Shown one piece after another: positions 8,548 through 17,948 of a stretch of DNA of 64,000 bases (within the stretch, counting starts at the first letter, position 1; every line of letters begins with the position of its first letter). Location: the NCBI RefSeq assembly GCF_028885415.1, contig NZ_CP118527.1:5642001-5706000 (forward strand), in the 5' to 3' direction. This DNA is from Streptomyces coeruleorubidus. GTDB lineage: Bacteria; Actinomycetota; Actinomycetes; Streptomycetales; Streptomycetaceae. Under the pieces are notes generated by a model that was not told the origin of the DNA, made no database searches, and worked only from the letters and a program-made list of their open reading frames with translations. A program made the translations under genes and the position numbers.

Positions 8548-8581
8548 CGAGGGCGGCACCCTACGGGGGGTGCCGCCCTCG
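8548..8581. terminator. Bidirectional hairpin terminator
   Basis: A perfect 13-bp stem (CGAGGGCGGCACC at 8548-8560 with its complement at 8569-8581) and an 8-base loop lie between the convergent inhibitor gene and argS, so the hairpin can serve both. Confidence 0.8.
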
Positions 8582-8605
8582 GCCTGTTTCACGGCAGGGC
8601 CGGGC

Positions 8606-10378
8606 TCAGAGCCGCTCGGGCGTCCGGATGCCCAGCAGGGCCATGCCCTGGTGGAGCGTGCGGGCCGTGACGTCGCAGAGGAACAGGCGGTTCTCGATCT
8701 GCTCGGGCGACTCGGCCTTCAGCACCGGGCACTTGTCGTAGAACGTCGTGTACAGCGACGCCAGCTGGTACAGGTACGCCGTCATCTTGTGCGGGGCGTA
8801 CTCCTTCGCCGCCTCCGCCACCGTCGCCCCGAACGAGTCCACGTGCATGCCCAGCGCGCGCTCCGCCTCGTGCAGCTCCAGCTCGGGGTGCGCGGCCGGG
8901 CGGGACTCGCCGGCCTTGCGCAGGATCGACTGGATACGGGCGTAGGCGTACTGGAGGTAGACGGACGTGTCGCCGTTCAGCGAGACCATCTGGTCCAGGT
9001 CGAACTTGTAGTCCCGGTTCGCCGACGTCGACAGGTCCGCGTACTTCACAGCGCCGATGCCCACCTGGGTGCCCCGCTCGGCGATCTCCTCCTCGGAGAG
9101 GTCCTGCGCCTTCTCCCGGACCACCGCCGAGGCACGGTCGATCGCCTCGTCGAGCAGGTCGACCAGGCGGACCGTCTCGCCCTCACGGGTCTTGAACGGC
9201 TTGCCGTCCTTGCCGAGGACCGTGCCGAAGGCGAGCTGCACCGCGTGCACGTCCTCGTTCAGCCAGCCCGCCCGGCGGGCCGTCTCGAAGACCATCTTGA
9301 AGTGCAGCGACTGGCGGGCGTCCACCACGTACAGCAGCGTGTTCGCCTTGATGTTGAAGACGCGGTCGCGGATCGCCGAGAGGTCGGTCGCCGCGTAGCC
9401 GTAGCCGCCGTCCGACTTCTTGACGATCAGCGGGACCGGATTGCCGTCCGGGCCCTTGACGTCGTCGAAGAAGACACAGAGGGCGCCCTCGGAGCGGACC
9501 GCGACGCCGGACTCCTCCAGCAGGCGGCAGGTCTCGTCGAGCATGTCGTTGTAGCCCGACTCGCCGACGATGTCCGCGTCCCGGATCTCCATGTCCAGCT
9601 TCTCGAAGACGGAGAAGAAGTAGATCTTCGACTCGTCCACGAACTTCTGCCACATGGCGAGTGTGTGCGGGTCGCCCGCCTGGAGGTCCACCACCCGGCG
9701 CCGGGCCCGCGTCTTGAACTCCTCGTCGGAGTCGAAGTGCCCCCGCGCGGCCTTGTAGAGACGGTCCAGGTTCGACATCGCCTGCTCGCCGGAGGCCTGG
9801 AGGTCCCCGCCGTCCCTGTGGTCCAGCTCGTGCGGGTGCTCCTCCAGGTACTGGATGAGCATGCCGAACTGGGTGCCCCAGTCGCCGATGTGGTGACGCC
9901 GGACCACGCTCTCGCCGGTGAACTCCAGCAACTGCACCACCGAGTCGCCGATCACCGCGGAGCGCAGGTGACCGACGTGCATCTCCTTCGCCACGTTCGG
10001 CTGGGCGTAGTCGATGACCGTGGTGCCCGGGTGCTCGGCGCGCGGCACGCCGAGGCGGCCGGTGTCGTCCGCGTAGCGCGCGGCGAGGTTCTCCGTGATC
10101 GCCCGGTCCGTGATCGTGATGTTCAAAAAGCCGGGGCCGGAGACCTCGACATCCTTGATCACGTCACCCGACTCGACCCGCGAGACGACCTGCGCCGCCA
10201 GCTCCCGCGGATTCGCCTTCTCCTTCTTCGCGAGGGCCAGGATCCCGTTGGCCTGGAAGTCGGCCCGGTCGCTTCGTCGCAGCAGCGGGTCCGCGGAACC
10301 GGCCTGCGGCAGGGCTGCCGACAGGGCCGCCGCGAGGCGCTGGTGGACGGAGTCGCTGAGGGACGTGACCGAGGCCAT
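8606..10378 (-). CDS. argS: Arginyl-tRNA synthetase
   Basis: This class I aminoacyl-tRNA synthetase of 590 residues charges tRNA-Arg. It has the Arg-tRNA synthetase N-terminal domain ([20 protein letters not shown]) and the HIGH-type motif [17 protein letters not shown]. In the catalytic core it has [18 protein letters not shown] in place of the KMSKS motif, and the C-terminal DALR anticodon-binding domain is clear ([15 protein letters not shown]). ATG 10378 ([14 protein letters not shown]) is the family-like start; the codons upstream are non-homologous. It is divergent from lysS across 158 bases. I recall the same argS-lysS pairing in other Streptomyces. Confidence 0.97.
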   Translation of the reverse strand: MASVTSLSDSVHQRLAAALSAALPQAGSADPLLRRSDRADFQANGILALAKKEKANPRELAAQVVSRVESGDVIKDVEVSGPGFLNITITDRAITENLAARYADDTGRLGVPRAEHPGTTVIDYAQPNVAKEMHVGHLRSAVIGDSVVQLLEFTGESVVRRHHIGDWGTQFGMLIQYLEEHPHELDHRDGGDLQASGEQAMSNLDRLYKAARGHFDSDEEFKTRARRRVVDLQAGDPHTLAMWQKFVDESKIYFFSVFEKLDMEIRDADIVGESGYNDMLDETCRLLEESGVAVRSEGALCVFFDDVKGPDGNPVPLIVKKSDGGYGYAATDLSAIRDRVFNIKANTLLYVVDARQSLHFKMVFETARRAGWLNEDVHAVQLAFGTVLGKDGKPFKTREGETVRLVDLLDEAIDRASAVVREKAQDLSEEEIAERGTQVGIGAVKYADLSTSANRDYKFDLDQMVSLNGDTSVYLQYAYARIQSILRKAGESRPAAHPELELHEAERALGMHVDSFGATVAEAAKEYAPHKMTAYLYQLASLYTTFYDKCPVLKAESPEQIENRLFLCDVTARTLHQGMALLGIRTPERL

Positions 10379-10536
10379 AGGAAAGGGTGCCGTTCTCCTC
10401 GAGGGAATGGATAGACACGGCCAGTATCCCATGGGGGTAAAGGCGTTTTTCCGGGCGCACGCAGGTCTGGGACAATGGTGCGGTCAGCCGTGCGACCGTA
10501 CCGGCTGCCCGATGCAGAAAGAAGGACGTGCCGATC

Positions 10537-12273
10537 GTGGCTCAGAGCACCGAGACCACCGACTGGGTCTCCCGTTTCGCGGATGAGGTCATCGAGGAGT
10601 CGGAGCGTCGGGCCCCGGGCAAACCCGTCGTCGTCGCGTCCGGCCTCTCGCCGTCCGGCCCCATCCACCTCGGGAACCTGCGCGAGGTCATGACCCCGCA
10701 TCTCGTCGCCGACGAGATCCGCCGCCGGGGACACCAGGTGCGGCACCTGATCTCCTGGGACGACTACGACCGGTACCGGAAGGTGCCCCAGGGCATCGCC
10801 GGCGTCGACGAGTCGTGGGCCGAGCACATCGGCAAGCCGCTGACGTCCGTCCCGGCGCCCAAGGGCTCCTCGCACCCCAACTGGGCCGAGCACTTCAAGG
10901 CCGCGATGATCGAGTCGCTGGCCGAGCTGGGCGTGGAGTTCGACGGGATCAGCCAGACCGCCCAGTACACCTCCGGCGTGTACCGCGAGCAGATCCTGCA
11001 CGCCATGAGGCACCGCGGCGACATCGACGCGATCCTCGACCAGTACCGGACGAAGAAGGCCCCCGCCAAGAAGCAGCAGTCGCAGAAGCCCCTCGACGAG
11101 GCCGAGCTGGAGGCCGCCGAGGGCTCCGGCGCGGCCGGCGAGGACGACGGCAGCTCCGGCTCCGCCGGGTACTTCCCGTACAAGCCGTACTGCGGCAACT
11201 GCGAGAAGGACCTCACGACCGTCACGTCCTACGACGACGACTCCACCGAGCTGACGTACGCCTGCACCGCGTGCGGCTTCTCCGAGACGGTCCGGCTGAG
11301 CGAGTTCAACCGCGGCAAGCTGGTCTGGAAGGTCGACTGGCCGATGCGGTGGGCGTACGAGGGTGTCGTGTTCGAGCCGAGCGGTGTCGACCACTCGTCC
11401 CCCGGGTCGTCGTTCCAGGTCGGCGGGCAGATCGTCGGGATCTTCGGCGGGAAGCAGCCGATCGGGCCGATGTACGCGTTCGTCGGAATCTCCGGCATGG
11501 CCAAGATGTCCTCCTCGCGGGGCGGCGTGCCCACGCCCGCCGACGCCCTGAAGATCATGGAGCCGCAGCTCCTGCGCTGGCTCTACGCCCGGCGCAGGCC
11601 CAACCAGTCCTTCAAGGTCGCCTTCGACCAGGAGATCCAGCGGCTGTACGACGAGTGGGACCGGCTGGACGCCAAGGTCGCCGACGGCAGCGCCCTGCCC
11701 GCCGACGCCGCCGCGCACTCGCGCGCGGTGCGCACGGCCGCCGGTGAGCTGCCGCGCACGGCCCGGCCGCTGCCGTACCGGACGCTGGCGTCCGTCGCGG
11801 ACATCACCGCCGGGCACGAGGACCAGGCACTGCGGATCCTGAGCGAGCTGGACCCGGAGCAGCCGCTGACCTCGCTCGACGAGGTCCGGCCGCGGTACGA
11901 CAAGGCCGAGGCCTGGATCAACACGCATGTGCCCGCCGAACAGCGGACGATCGTGCGGGACGAGCCCGACACCGAGCTGCTGAAGTCGCTCGACGACCAG
12001 GGGCGGGAGTCGCTGCGGCTGCTGCTCGACGGACTGGCCGACCACTGGTCGCTGGACGGGCTGACGCACCTCGTCTACGGCGTGCCGAAGGTGCAGGCCG
12101 GGTTCTCGGCCGACGCCACGCCGAAGGAACTGCCGCCGGAGATCAAGACCGCCCAGCGGTCCTTCTTCGCCCTGCTGTACCACCTGCTGGTCGGGCGGGA
12201 CACGGGGCCGCGGCTGCCGACGCTGTTGCTGGCGGTGGGGCAGGAGCGCGTGCGGGCCCTGCTCGGGGAGTAG
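10537..12273 (+). CDS. lysS: Lysyl-tRNA synthetase, class I
   Basis: This 578-residue class I LysRS is the archaeal-type enzyme found in actinobacteria and some other bacteria, not the class II LysU/LysS type. Evidence includes the HIGH-like SGLSPSGPIHLGNLREVMTP, the KMSKS equivalent AKMSSSRG, the zinc-binding YCGNCEKDL and YACTACGF, and the C-terminal helical anticodon domain. A Lys/Ala/Glu/Ser-rich insertion (about residues 170-210) separates catalytic blocks. GTG 10537 is chosen over GTG 10528 because GAAGGA at 10521-10526 gives proper spacing only to the former. It carries its own hairpin terminator downstream. Confidence 0.96.
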   Translation: MAQSTETTDWVSRFADEVIEESERRAPGKPVVVASGLSPSGPIHLGNLREVMTPHLVADEIRRRGHQVRHLISWDDYDRYRKVPQGIAGVDESWAEHIGKPLTSVPAPKGSSHPNWAEHFKAAMIESLAELGVEFDGISQTAQYTSGVYREQILHAMRHRGDIDAILDQYRTKKAPAKKQQSQKPLDEAELEAAEGSGAAGEDDGSSGSAGYFPYKPYCGNCEKDLTTVTSYDDDSTELTYACTACGFSETVRLSEFNRGKLVWKVDWPMRWAYEGVVFEPSGVDHSSPGSSFQVGGQIVGIFGGKQPIGPMYAFVGISGMAKMSSSRGGVPTPADALKIMEPQLLRWLYARRRPNQSFKVAFDQEIQRLYDEWDRLDAKVADGSALPADAAAHSRAVRTAAGELPRTARPLPYRTLASVADITAGHEDQALRILSELDPEQPLTSLDEVRPRYDKAEAWINTHVPAEQRTIVRDEPDTELLKSLDDQGRESLRLLLDGLADHWSLDGLTHLVYGVPKVQAGFSADATPKELPPEIKTAQRSFFALLYHLLVGRDTGPRLPTLLLAVGQERVRALLGE

Positions 12274-12283
12274 TCGCCGGTGT

Positions 12284-12319
12284 GAAGGGAGGGGCTCTGC
12301 GCGCAGGGCCCCTCCCTTC
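12284..12319. terminator. Hairpin terminator between lysS and the DUF2637 gene
   Basis: A perfect 12-bp stem (GAAGGGAGGGGC at 12284-12295, complement at 12308-12319) with a 12-base loop lies between the convergent stop codons at 12273 and 12325, and can act in both directions. Confidence 0.8.
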
Positions 12320-12324
12320 ATGCT

Positions 12325-13599
12325 TCATGCGATGTGCTCTTCTTCCAGTTCCTTGTAGTGGCGGCTGCTGAAGCGGTCGACCATGCGCTTGGCTTCCGTG
12401 GTGTCGATGCGGATGCCGTATTCCGCTTCCAGGTTGTCGACGAGCTGGTTCGGGGTGGGGTAGCTGCCGTTGATCGACTGCTTGAAGACCTGGTAGTAGG
12501 ACTCCTCGTCCGGCTCCGGTGAGGGCGGGGTGCCGCCGCCCTCGCCGAGTTCGCGGGTGCGGTTGGGGCCTACCGGGATGGGGAAGCCGCCGGTGTCTTC
12601 CGGCGTGGGTTCCTCGCGAGGCTGGTCGAGGTACTGCTCGGCATGCTGTTGCTCGGCGATCCACTGGGCGTACTGCTCGGGGTCGTAGGCCGGGTCGTAG
12701 CCGCCCTGGTACTCGACCTCACGCGGGGCGTTGAACCAGGGGCTCTGGTCCGGCTCCGGGATGTCGTCCGCTCGCTCGGCGTTGTGGTTGCTCTCGAGTT
12801 GTGGGCGCTGCTCGCCGGGAGGTGCCGCTTTCTGCGGGCCGGGTGCCGCCCCGGTGGTACGACTGCCCGCAGCCGGATCGGTCTGCGGCGGCGGGGGTAT
12901 CAAGGCCGGTTCTATGCCCGCCGCCGCCAGCCCCGCCGGGGCCGTTTCCGCCAGGGGGACGCCGTAGCGCGCCAGCCGTAGCGGCATCAGGGACTCCACC
13001 GGGGCCTTCCTGCGCCACGCCCGTCCGAAGCGGGAGCGCAGCCGGGCCCGGTAGACGAGACGTTCCTGCTCCAGCTTGATGACCTGGTCGTAGGAGCGGA
13101 GCTCCCAGAGCTTCATGCGGCGCCAGAGGAGGAACGTCGGGACGGGGGAGAGCAGCCAGCGGGTGAGGCGGACGCCCTCCATGTGCTTGTCGGCCGTGAT
13201 GTCGGCGATCCGGCCGATCGCGTGGCGGGCCGCCTCGACCGCGACCACGAACAGGATCGGGATCACCGCGTGCATGCCGACACCGAGCGGATCCGGCCAG
13301 GCAGCAGCGCCGTTGAAGGCGATCGTCGCCGCCGTCAGGAGCCACGCCGTCTGGCGCAACAGCGGGAAGGGGATCCTGATCCAGGTGAGGAGCAGGTCCA
13401 GGGCCAGCAGGACGCAGATGCCCGCGTCGATGCCGATCGGGAAGACGTAGGAGAAGTTCCCGAAGCCCTTCTTGAGGGCCAATTCGCGGACGGCCGCGTA
13501 CGAACCGGCGAAGCCGATGCCGGCGATGATCACGGCACCGGCCACGACCACACCGATGAGAACGCGGTGCATCCGAGTCAGCTGAAGTGGCGCGGCCAC
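12325..13599 (-). CDS. DUF2637 multi-pass membrane protein
   Basis: This protein of about 424 residues has four hydrophobic helices in its N-terminal half: VLIGVVVAGAVIIAGIGFAG, VFPIGIDAGICVLLALDLLL, LLTAATIAFNGAAAW and VIPILFVVAVEAARH. A basic segment and a long acidic, Pro-rich cytoplasmic tail follow. The tail ends in a helix-turn-helix-like segment (NGSYPTPNQLVDNLEAEYGI), as in the SpdB2/Spdb-like DUF2637 family common in Streptomyces chromosomes and plasmids. GTG 13599 is preferred because AGGGGAGGGGAG lies just upstream; a TTG at 13635 lacks a site. A perfect 14-bp palindrome sits 25 bases upstream. The role is unknown. Confidence 0.78.
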   Translation of the reverse strand: MAAPLQLTRMHRVLIGVVVAGAVIIAGIGFAGSYAAVRELALKKGFGNFSYVFPIGIDAGICVLLALDLLLTWIRIPFPLLRQTAWLLTAATIAFNGAAAWPDPLGVGMHAVIPILFVVAVEAARHAIGRIADITADKHMEGVRLTRWLLSPVPTFLLWRRMKLWELRSYDQVIKLEQERLVYRARLRSRFGRAWRRKAPVESLMPLRLARYGVPLAETAPAGLAAAGIEPALIPPPPQTDPAAGSRTTGAAPGPQKAAPPGEQRPQLESNHNAERADDIPEPDQSPWFNAPREVEYQGGYDPAYDPEQYAQWIAEQQHAEQYLDQPREEPTPEDTGGFPIPVGPNRTRELGEGGGTPPSPEPDEESYYQVFKQSINGSYPTPNQLVDNLEAEYGIRIDTTEAKRMVDRFSSRHYKELEEEHIA

Positions 13600-13623
13600 C
13601 CGTACTCCCCTCCCCTTGCGTGT

Positions 13624-13637
13624 TGTTGCGCGCAACA
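13624..13637. promoter_or_regulatory. Perfect 14-bp palindrome upstream of the DUF2637 gene
   Basis: TGTTGCGCGCAACA is perfectly self-complementary and lies 25-38 bases before the DUF2637 start codon. This is a plausible position for a repressor operator. No regulator gene is adjacent. Confidence 0.45.
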
Positions 13638-13687
13638 GGGTGGCACATGTGTGCGGAGGACGGGTGGCCGGTTCCCGTCGGGCTTGT

Positions 13688-14554
13688 TCAGCTCTTCGAA
13701 GCGGGCTTCTTGGACGGCGACTCCGACGCGTCGTTCGAGGGCTCGTCCGAGGGGGCCTTGGACGGGGACTTGGACGGGGCGCCGCTCGCCTTGGCGCCGC
13801 CCGCGCCGTTCGCCTCGGACACCGCCGCCACCGCCTCCTTGGCGGCCTTCTTCGCGTCCTTCATCAGGTCGTCGGCGCTCGGGCTCTTGTCGCCGGCCAG
13901 GCCCGCGCCGTTGTAGTCGAGGGTGACGACGACGTTCTCGACGCGTGCCACGACCGTCTGCTGCTTGAAGGTGCCTTCCTTCTTCTTCAGCTCGTAGCGC
14001 ACGGCCGTCGCCTCGTCGCCCGTCCCGGGCACCGGCTCCGACTTGGCGCTCTTGGCACCGTCCACGGCCTGGGCGTCCTGGACCTGCTTCTCGAAGTACT
14101 CCTGGGCCAGCTTGTCGGCCGGGCCGCGGGTGACGTCCGACTCGAAGCGCAGCATCGACACGTTCAGCCAGCGGAACTGCGAGCCCTTGACGCCGTTGTT
14201 GTCCAGGCTGTTCCAGGAGCAGTTGCCGCGGGTCGAGATGTCGTCCGACTTGCCCTCCTTGCCCGACTTGCCCTGCGGGACGAGGTCCTTCAGCGTCTTC
14301 TTCGACAGCACCTTGCAGGGCTCCGGAAGCTTGCCGTACGCCGCCGCCTGCACGGTCGGCGACGGGCTCGCGGACGCCGAGGCGGCGGCCTTCGCGGCCT
14401 TGTCCGTGCTGTCGCCGGAGCCGGAGTCCGAGGAGCAGCCGGCGGCGACCAGCATCACGGGGACGGCGGCCGCGCAGACAAGGACGCGGTTGAGTCGCTT
14501 CACTCGCTGGTCTCGGTCTCGCTGTGCTCGTCGCTGCATGGTTCCTTCACTCAT
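13688..14554 (-). CDS. DUF3558-type lipoprotein (paralogue 1)
   Basis: This 288-residue lipoprotein has a basic N-terminus and a hydrophobic stretch ending in the lipobox VAAGC (Cys about residue 40). A Ser/Ala-rich linker follows, then a DUF3558-like domain of about 150 residues with two conserved cysteines (LPEPCKVLS and RGNCSWN), and a low-complexity Ser/Lys/Pro tail. The family is exported and tethered to the membrane; its function is unknown. The shared LPEPC and C-W motifs show it is a paralogue of the adjacent upstream gene. A downstream in-frame ATG (MQRRAQRD) could also be the start. Confidence 0.82.
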   Translation of the reverse strand: MSEGTMQRRAQRDRDQRVKRLNRVLVCAAAVPVMLVAAGCSSDSGSGDSTDKAAKAAASASASPSPTVQAAAYGKLPEPCKVLSKKTLKDLVPQGKSGKEGKSDDISTRGNCSWNSLDNNGVKGSQFRWLNVSMLRFESDVTRGPADKLAQEYFEKQVQDAQAVDGAKSAKSEPVPGTGDEATAVRYELKKKEGTFKQQTVVARVENVVVTLDYNGAGLAGDKSPSADDLMKDAKKAAKEAVAAVSEANGAGGAKASGAPSKSPSKAPSDEPSNDASESPSKKPASKS

Positions 14555-14672
14555 GACGCTCGTGGTTCCTGCGGTCGGAACGGGTCCGAGTGGTCACGGT
14601 ACGCGGTGAGGCTGCTGTGTGTTCTTCCTTCGGGTGCTTTGCGCGGGCGCGTGAAGGGCGCGTGAAGGGGTC

Positions 14673-15500
14673 TCAGTCGCTCAGCGAGTCGGCCAGCTGC
14701 GAGGCCAGTTTCCGGGCCCTGTCCTGCATTTCCTTGCTGTCCGGGACGACGCCGACGGTGGCCGGCTGCTCGGCGTACTCGATGGTCACGATGACGTTCG
14801 ACGTGCGGAATGCCACAGTCACCGTCCGCTGCTTGGCCGTCGAACCGGAGCTGCTCAGCTCGTCGTCGAGGAAGGCCTCGTCGCCGACGTCCTCCAGGAC
14901 GCGGGGCTGGAGATCGGTCGAGGCGGCGGACGCCGAGGGGGACGAGGTGCCGGACGGGGACGGGGAGCCGCTCGGGGCGGTGGAGGAACTGCCGGTGGGG
15001 GTGCTGCCGGCGGCCGTCGACTCGGTGGCGGTCGACTCGGTGACGGTCGGCTCGGGCAGGTGGGCCGCCGCCTCCTTCTCCGCGAAGAGCTGCTCGGCCT
15101 GACTGTCGTCGCTGACCGCGCTGTCGTAGGAGACGACCCGTTCGAAGTCGACGAGCAGATGGTCGGTGGCCTGCTGTGAGTCGACCTTCCACTGGCAGCC
15201 GACCTTGCGGTCGGTGTCGTACGTGACCGTCGCCTCGCCCTCGTACGCCTTCTCGCGCTGTTCCCCGTCGGTGATCTGCCGGATACCGGGCAGGAGTTCG
15301 TCGAGGGAGCTGTGGCCGACGGCGCCGCAGGGCTCGGGCAGAGTGCGGTACCGGCCCGGCTCGGCGGCGGCCGAGGCCGTGCCCGTGCCGCCCCGGTTGG
15401 AGTCGTCCGTCGGGCCGTCGTCGCCGGAGCCGCCGGTGCAGCCGGCCAGCAGGGCCGCGAGGAGCGCGGCGATGCCGGGTGCGTACGCCTTCCGTTGCAC
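14673..15500 (-). CDS. DUF3558-type lipoprotein (paralogue 2)
   Basis: This 275-residue lipoprotein has the signal AYAPGIAALLAALLAGC with the lipobox cysteine near residue 20, followed by a disordered Thr/Gly linker. The DUF3558 domain has LPEPCGAVGHSSLDELLPGI and VGCQWKVDSQ; a Ser/Thr/Pro-rich insertion near residues 150-180 separates it from a C-terminal TVTVAFRTSNVIVTIEYAE. GTG 15500 has GAGAGGAG 7 bases upstream, and longer readings do not. Together with the next gene it forms a tandem pair of diverged copies transcribed away from rtcB. Confidence 0.82.
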   Translation of the reverse strand: MQRKAYAPGIAALLAALLAGCTGGSGDDGPTDDSNRGGTGTASAAAEPGRYRTLPEPCGAVGHSSLDELLPGIRQITDGEQREKAYEGEATVTYDTDRKVGCQWKVDSQQATDHLLVDFERVVSYDSAVSDDSQAEQLFAEKEAAAHLPEPTVTESTATESTAAGSTPTGSSSTAPSGSPSPSGTSSPSASAASTDLQPRVLEDVGDEAFLDDELSSSGSTAKQRTVTVAFRTSNVIVTIEYAEQPATVGVVPDSKEMQDRARKLASQLADSLSD

Positions 15501-15671
15501 GTGGTGGCTCCTCTCGACGCGGATATTGACTTGCCGCCGCGGGGCGGCCGGTGAACACAATGTGTATCGCACGCACTGCCGTGGACGCCGGTCCGGATTC
15601 CCTTTCGTAGACCTTGGCTCCGGTATTTGCTGTTGAGGACTTCTGTTCGTTCACGGGGGATTGAGGACGCT

Positions 15672-16865
15672 ATGTCGTATGTAGAGATACCTGGTGCGAA
15701 AGTACCGATCCGGATGTGGACCGACCCGTCCACGGTCGAGGGCTCCGCACTCCAGCAGCTCCAGAACGTCGCCACGCTGCCCTGGATCAAGGGCCTGGCC
15801 GTCATGCCCGACGTGCACTACGGCAAGGGCGCGACGGTCGGCTCGGTCATCGCCATGCAGGGTGCGGTGTGCCCGGCGGCGGTGGGCGTCGACATCGGCT
15901 GCGGAATGTCGGCGGTGAAGACGTCCCTGACGGCGAACGACCTGCCCGGGGATCTGTCCCGGCTGCGGTCGCGGGTCGAGCAGGTGATTCCGGTGGGGCG
16001 GGGGATGCATGACGATCCCGTCGACCCCGGGCGGTTCCATGGGGTGGCCACTGCCGGGTGGGAGGACTTCTGGGGGCGGTTCGAGGGAGTGGCGGAGGCG
16101 GTCAAATTCCGTCAGGAACGGGCCACGAAGCAGATGGGAACGCTCGGCGGGGGCAACCACTTTGTCGAAATCTGCACGGATACAACCGGTTCTGTCTGGT
16201 TGATGCTCCACTCCGGTTCCCGCAACATCGGCAAGGAACTGGCCGAGCACCACATCGGCGTGGCCCAGAAGCTCCCGCACAATCAGGGCCTGGTCGACCG
16301 CGACCTCGCCGTCTTCGTCGCGGACACCCCGCAGATGGCGGCGTACCGCAACGATCTGTTCTGGGCGCAGGAGTACGCGAAGTACAACCGCTCGATCATG
16401 ATGGCGCTCCTGAAGGACGTGATCCGCAAGGAGTTCAAGAAGGCGAAGCCGACCTTCGAGCCGGAGATCAGCGCGCACCACAACTACGTGGCCGAGGAGC
16501 GCTACGACGGGATGGACCTGCTCGTGACCCGCAAGGGCGCGATCCGGGCCGGCTCGGGCGAGTACGGGATCATCCCGGGCTCCATGGGCACGGGTTCGTA
16601 CATCGTGAAGGGCCTCGGCAACGACAAGTCCTTCAACTCGGCCTCACACGGCGCGGGCCGGCGCATGAGCCGCAATGCGGCCAAGCGCCGCTTCTCGACG
16701 AAGGACCTGGAGGAGCAGACGCGGGGCGTGGAGTGCCGTAAGGACTCCGGCGTCGTGGACGAGATCCCGGGCGCCTACAAGCCGATCGAGCAGGTCATCG
16801 ACCAGCAGCGGGACCTGGTGGAGGTCGTGGCGAAGCTGAAGCAGGTCGTGTGCGTGAAGGGCTGA
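15672..16865 (+). CDS. rtcB: RtcB-family RNA ligase
   Basis: This 397-residue protein is of the RtcB family, GTP- and Mn-dependent enzymes that join RNA 2',3'-cyclic phosphate or 3'-phosphate ends to 5'-OH ends. Metal and guanylate-binding motifs are visible: MPDVHYGKGATVGSV, AAVGVDIGCGM, LGGGNHFVE, MLHSGSRNIGKELAEHH, and the C-terminal histidine region SHGAGRRMSRNAAKR that carries the guanylylated His. The shorter length is typical of the actinobacterial branch. The start is ATG 15672. No RtcA or archease gene is next to it, so its RNA target is open (repair of RNase-cleaved tRNA or rRNA is the usual guess). Confidence 0.93.
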   Translation: MSYVEIPGAKVPIRMWTDPSTVEGSALQQLQNVATLPWIKGLAVMPDVHYGKGATVGSVIAMQGAVCPAAVGVDIGCGMSAVKTSLTANDLPGDLSRLRSRVEQVIPVGRGMHDDPVDPGRFHGVATAGWEDFWGRFEGVAEAVKFRQERATKQMGTLGGGNHFVEICTDTTGSVWLMLHSGSRNIGKELAEHHIGVAQKLPHNQGLVDRDLAVFVADTPQMAAYRNDLFWAQEYAKYNRSIMMALLKDVIRKEFKKAKPTFEPEISAHHNYVAEERYDGMDLLVTRKGAIRAGSGEYGIIPGSMGTGSYIVKGLGNDKSFNSASHGAGRRMSRNAAKRRFSTKDLEEQTRGVECRKDSGVVDEIPGAYKPIEQVIDQQRDLVEVVAKLKQVVCVKG

Positions 16866-16886
16866 GCCCCCTCGGGTGAGGGGCTG
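16865..16886. terminator. Short hairpin between convergent rtcB and small membrane gene
   Basis: AGCCCC (16865-16870) can pair with GGGGCT (16880-16885), forming a short GC stem right after the rtcB stop codon and just beyond the end of the minus-strand gene. Confidence 0.4.
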
Positions 16887-16891
16887 CCCTT

Positions 16892-17050
16892 TCACTCGGG
16901 TGCGTGCATCACCGCGTAGATCATGACGAACGCCACGATGTGGATGCCGAAGAGGAAGTAGGCGAGCCACCACCACATGTGGCGTTCGTTCTTCGTCTCC
17001 TGGGCGAGGCGCCGTTGTTCCAGGTCCTGGTCCCGTTCGGCCTCCGGCAT
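16892..17050 (-). CDS. Small single-pass membrane protein
   Basis: This 52-residue protein has a charged N-terminal half (MPEAERDQDLEQRRLAQETK) followed by one transmembrane helix (WWWLAYFLFGIHIVAFVMIY). Its ATG overlaps the stop of the short-chain dehydrogenase gene by one base (TGATG), so it is very probably cotranslated with it. Small DUF6126-like membrane proteins of this shape occur beside dehydrogenases in Streptomyces. The function is unknown. Confidence 0.72.
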   Translation of the reverse strand: MPEAERDQDLEQRRLAQETKNERHMWWWLAYFLFGIHIVAFVMIYAVMHAPE

Positions 17051-17826
17051 CACAGGTCCCGGTGGACCTTCGTGTTGGAGGCCTGGGCGCGGGGGCGCAG
17101 GACCAGGAGGTCGACGTTGACGTGGCTGGGGCGGGTGACCGCCCAGGTGATGGTGTCGGCGACGTCGTCGGCGGTGAGGGGTTCGGCGACGCCCTCGTAG
17201 ACCTTGGCCGCCTTGTCCTCGTCGCCGCCGAAGCGGGTCAGGGCGAACTCGTCCGTCCTGACCATGCCGGGGGCGATCTCGATGACGCGGACCGGCTGGC
17301 CGACGATCTCCAGGCGCAGGGTCTCGGCGAGGACGTGCGCGCCGTGCTTGGCGGCGACGTAGCCCCCGCCGCCCTCGTAGGTGCCGTGGCCCGCGGTGGA
17401 GGAGACGACCACGACCGTGCCGTCGCCGCTCGCGATCAGCTTGGGCAGCAGGGCCTGGGTGAGGTTGAGCGTGCCGATGACGTTCGTCTCGTACATCTGG
17501 CGCCAGTCGGCCGGGTCGCCGGTCGCGACCGGGTCGGCGCCGAGCGCGCCGCCCGCGTTGTTGACCAGCACGCCGATCGTCTTGAAGGCCGTGGCGAACT
17601 CGTCGACCGCCGCGCGGTCGGTGACGTCGAGGGGGTACGCCGTGGCCTGGTGGCCGGCCTTGGTGATCTCCTCCGCGAGCGCCTCTATGCGGTCCTTGCG
17701 GCGGGCGGTGAGGACGACGCGGTAGCCCGCGGCGGCGAGCTGCCGGGCCGTGGCGGCGCCGATTCCGCTGCTCGCACCGGTGACGACGGCGATGCGGGAG
17801 GCGGCGGACGGGGCGGCGGTGGCCAT
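17050..17826 (-). CDS. Short-chain dehydrogenase/reductase
   Basis: This 258-residue NAD(P)-dependent SDR has the Rossmann motif VVTGASSGIGAATARQLA, ARRKDRIEAL (suggesting NADPH), VLVNNAGGALG, and the catalytic Ser in VVVVSSTAG. The expected YxxxK appears as GYVAAKHG, with Tyr and Lys in place. It resembles the YdfG/clavaldehyde-reductase-like SDR group, which often reduces 3-hydroxy acids or aldehydes; the true substrate is unknown. The start is ATG 17826. The next gene is the overlapping 52-residue membrane protein. Confidence 0.92.
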   Translation of the reverse strand: MATAAPSAASRIAVVTGASSGIGAATARQLAAAGYRVVLTARRKDRIEALAEEITKAGHQATAYPLDVTDRAAVDEFATAFKTIGVLVNNAGGALGADPVATGDPADWRQMYETNVIGTLNLTQALLPKLIASGDGTVVVVSSTAGHGTYEGGGGYVAAKHGAHVLAETLRLEIVGQPVRVIEIAPGMVRTDEFALTRFGGDEDKAAKVYEGVAEPLTADDVADTITWAVTRPSHVNVDLLVLRPRAQASNTKVHRDL

Positions 17827-17948
17827 GGGAGCTCCTCGGGCGTGGTGGACGGGCCGACTTCTGTGCGAAGGCCTCCGGCCAGGATAGGTGGGCTCCGCGG
17901 TGGGAGAATGGGGACGGGTGATCCTCCTGTTCCCTCTGGAGGTTGGAC

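Noticed and set aside
8570..10414. Plus-strand open frame of 614 codons across argS
   Set aside because: It is a shadow of argS, whose synthetase motifs are on the minus strand.
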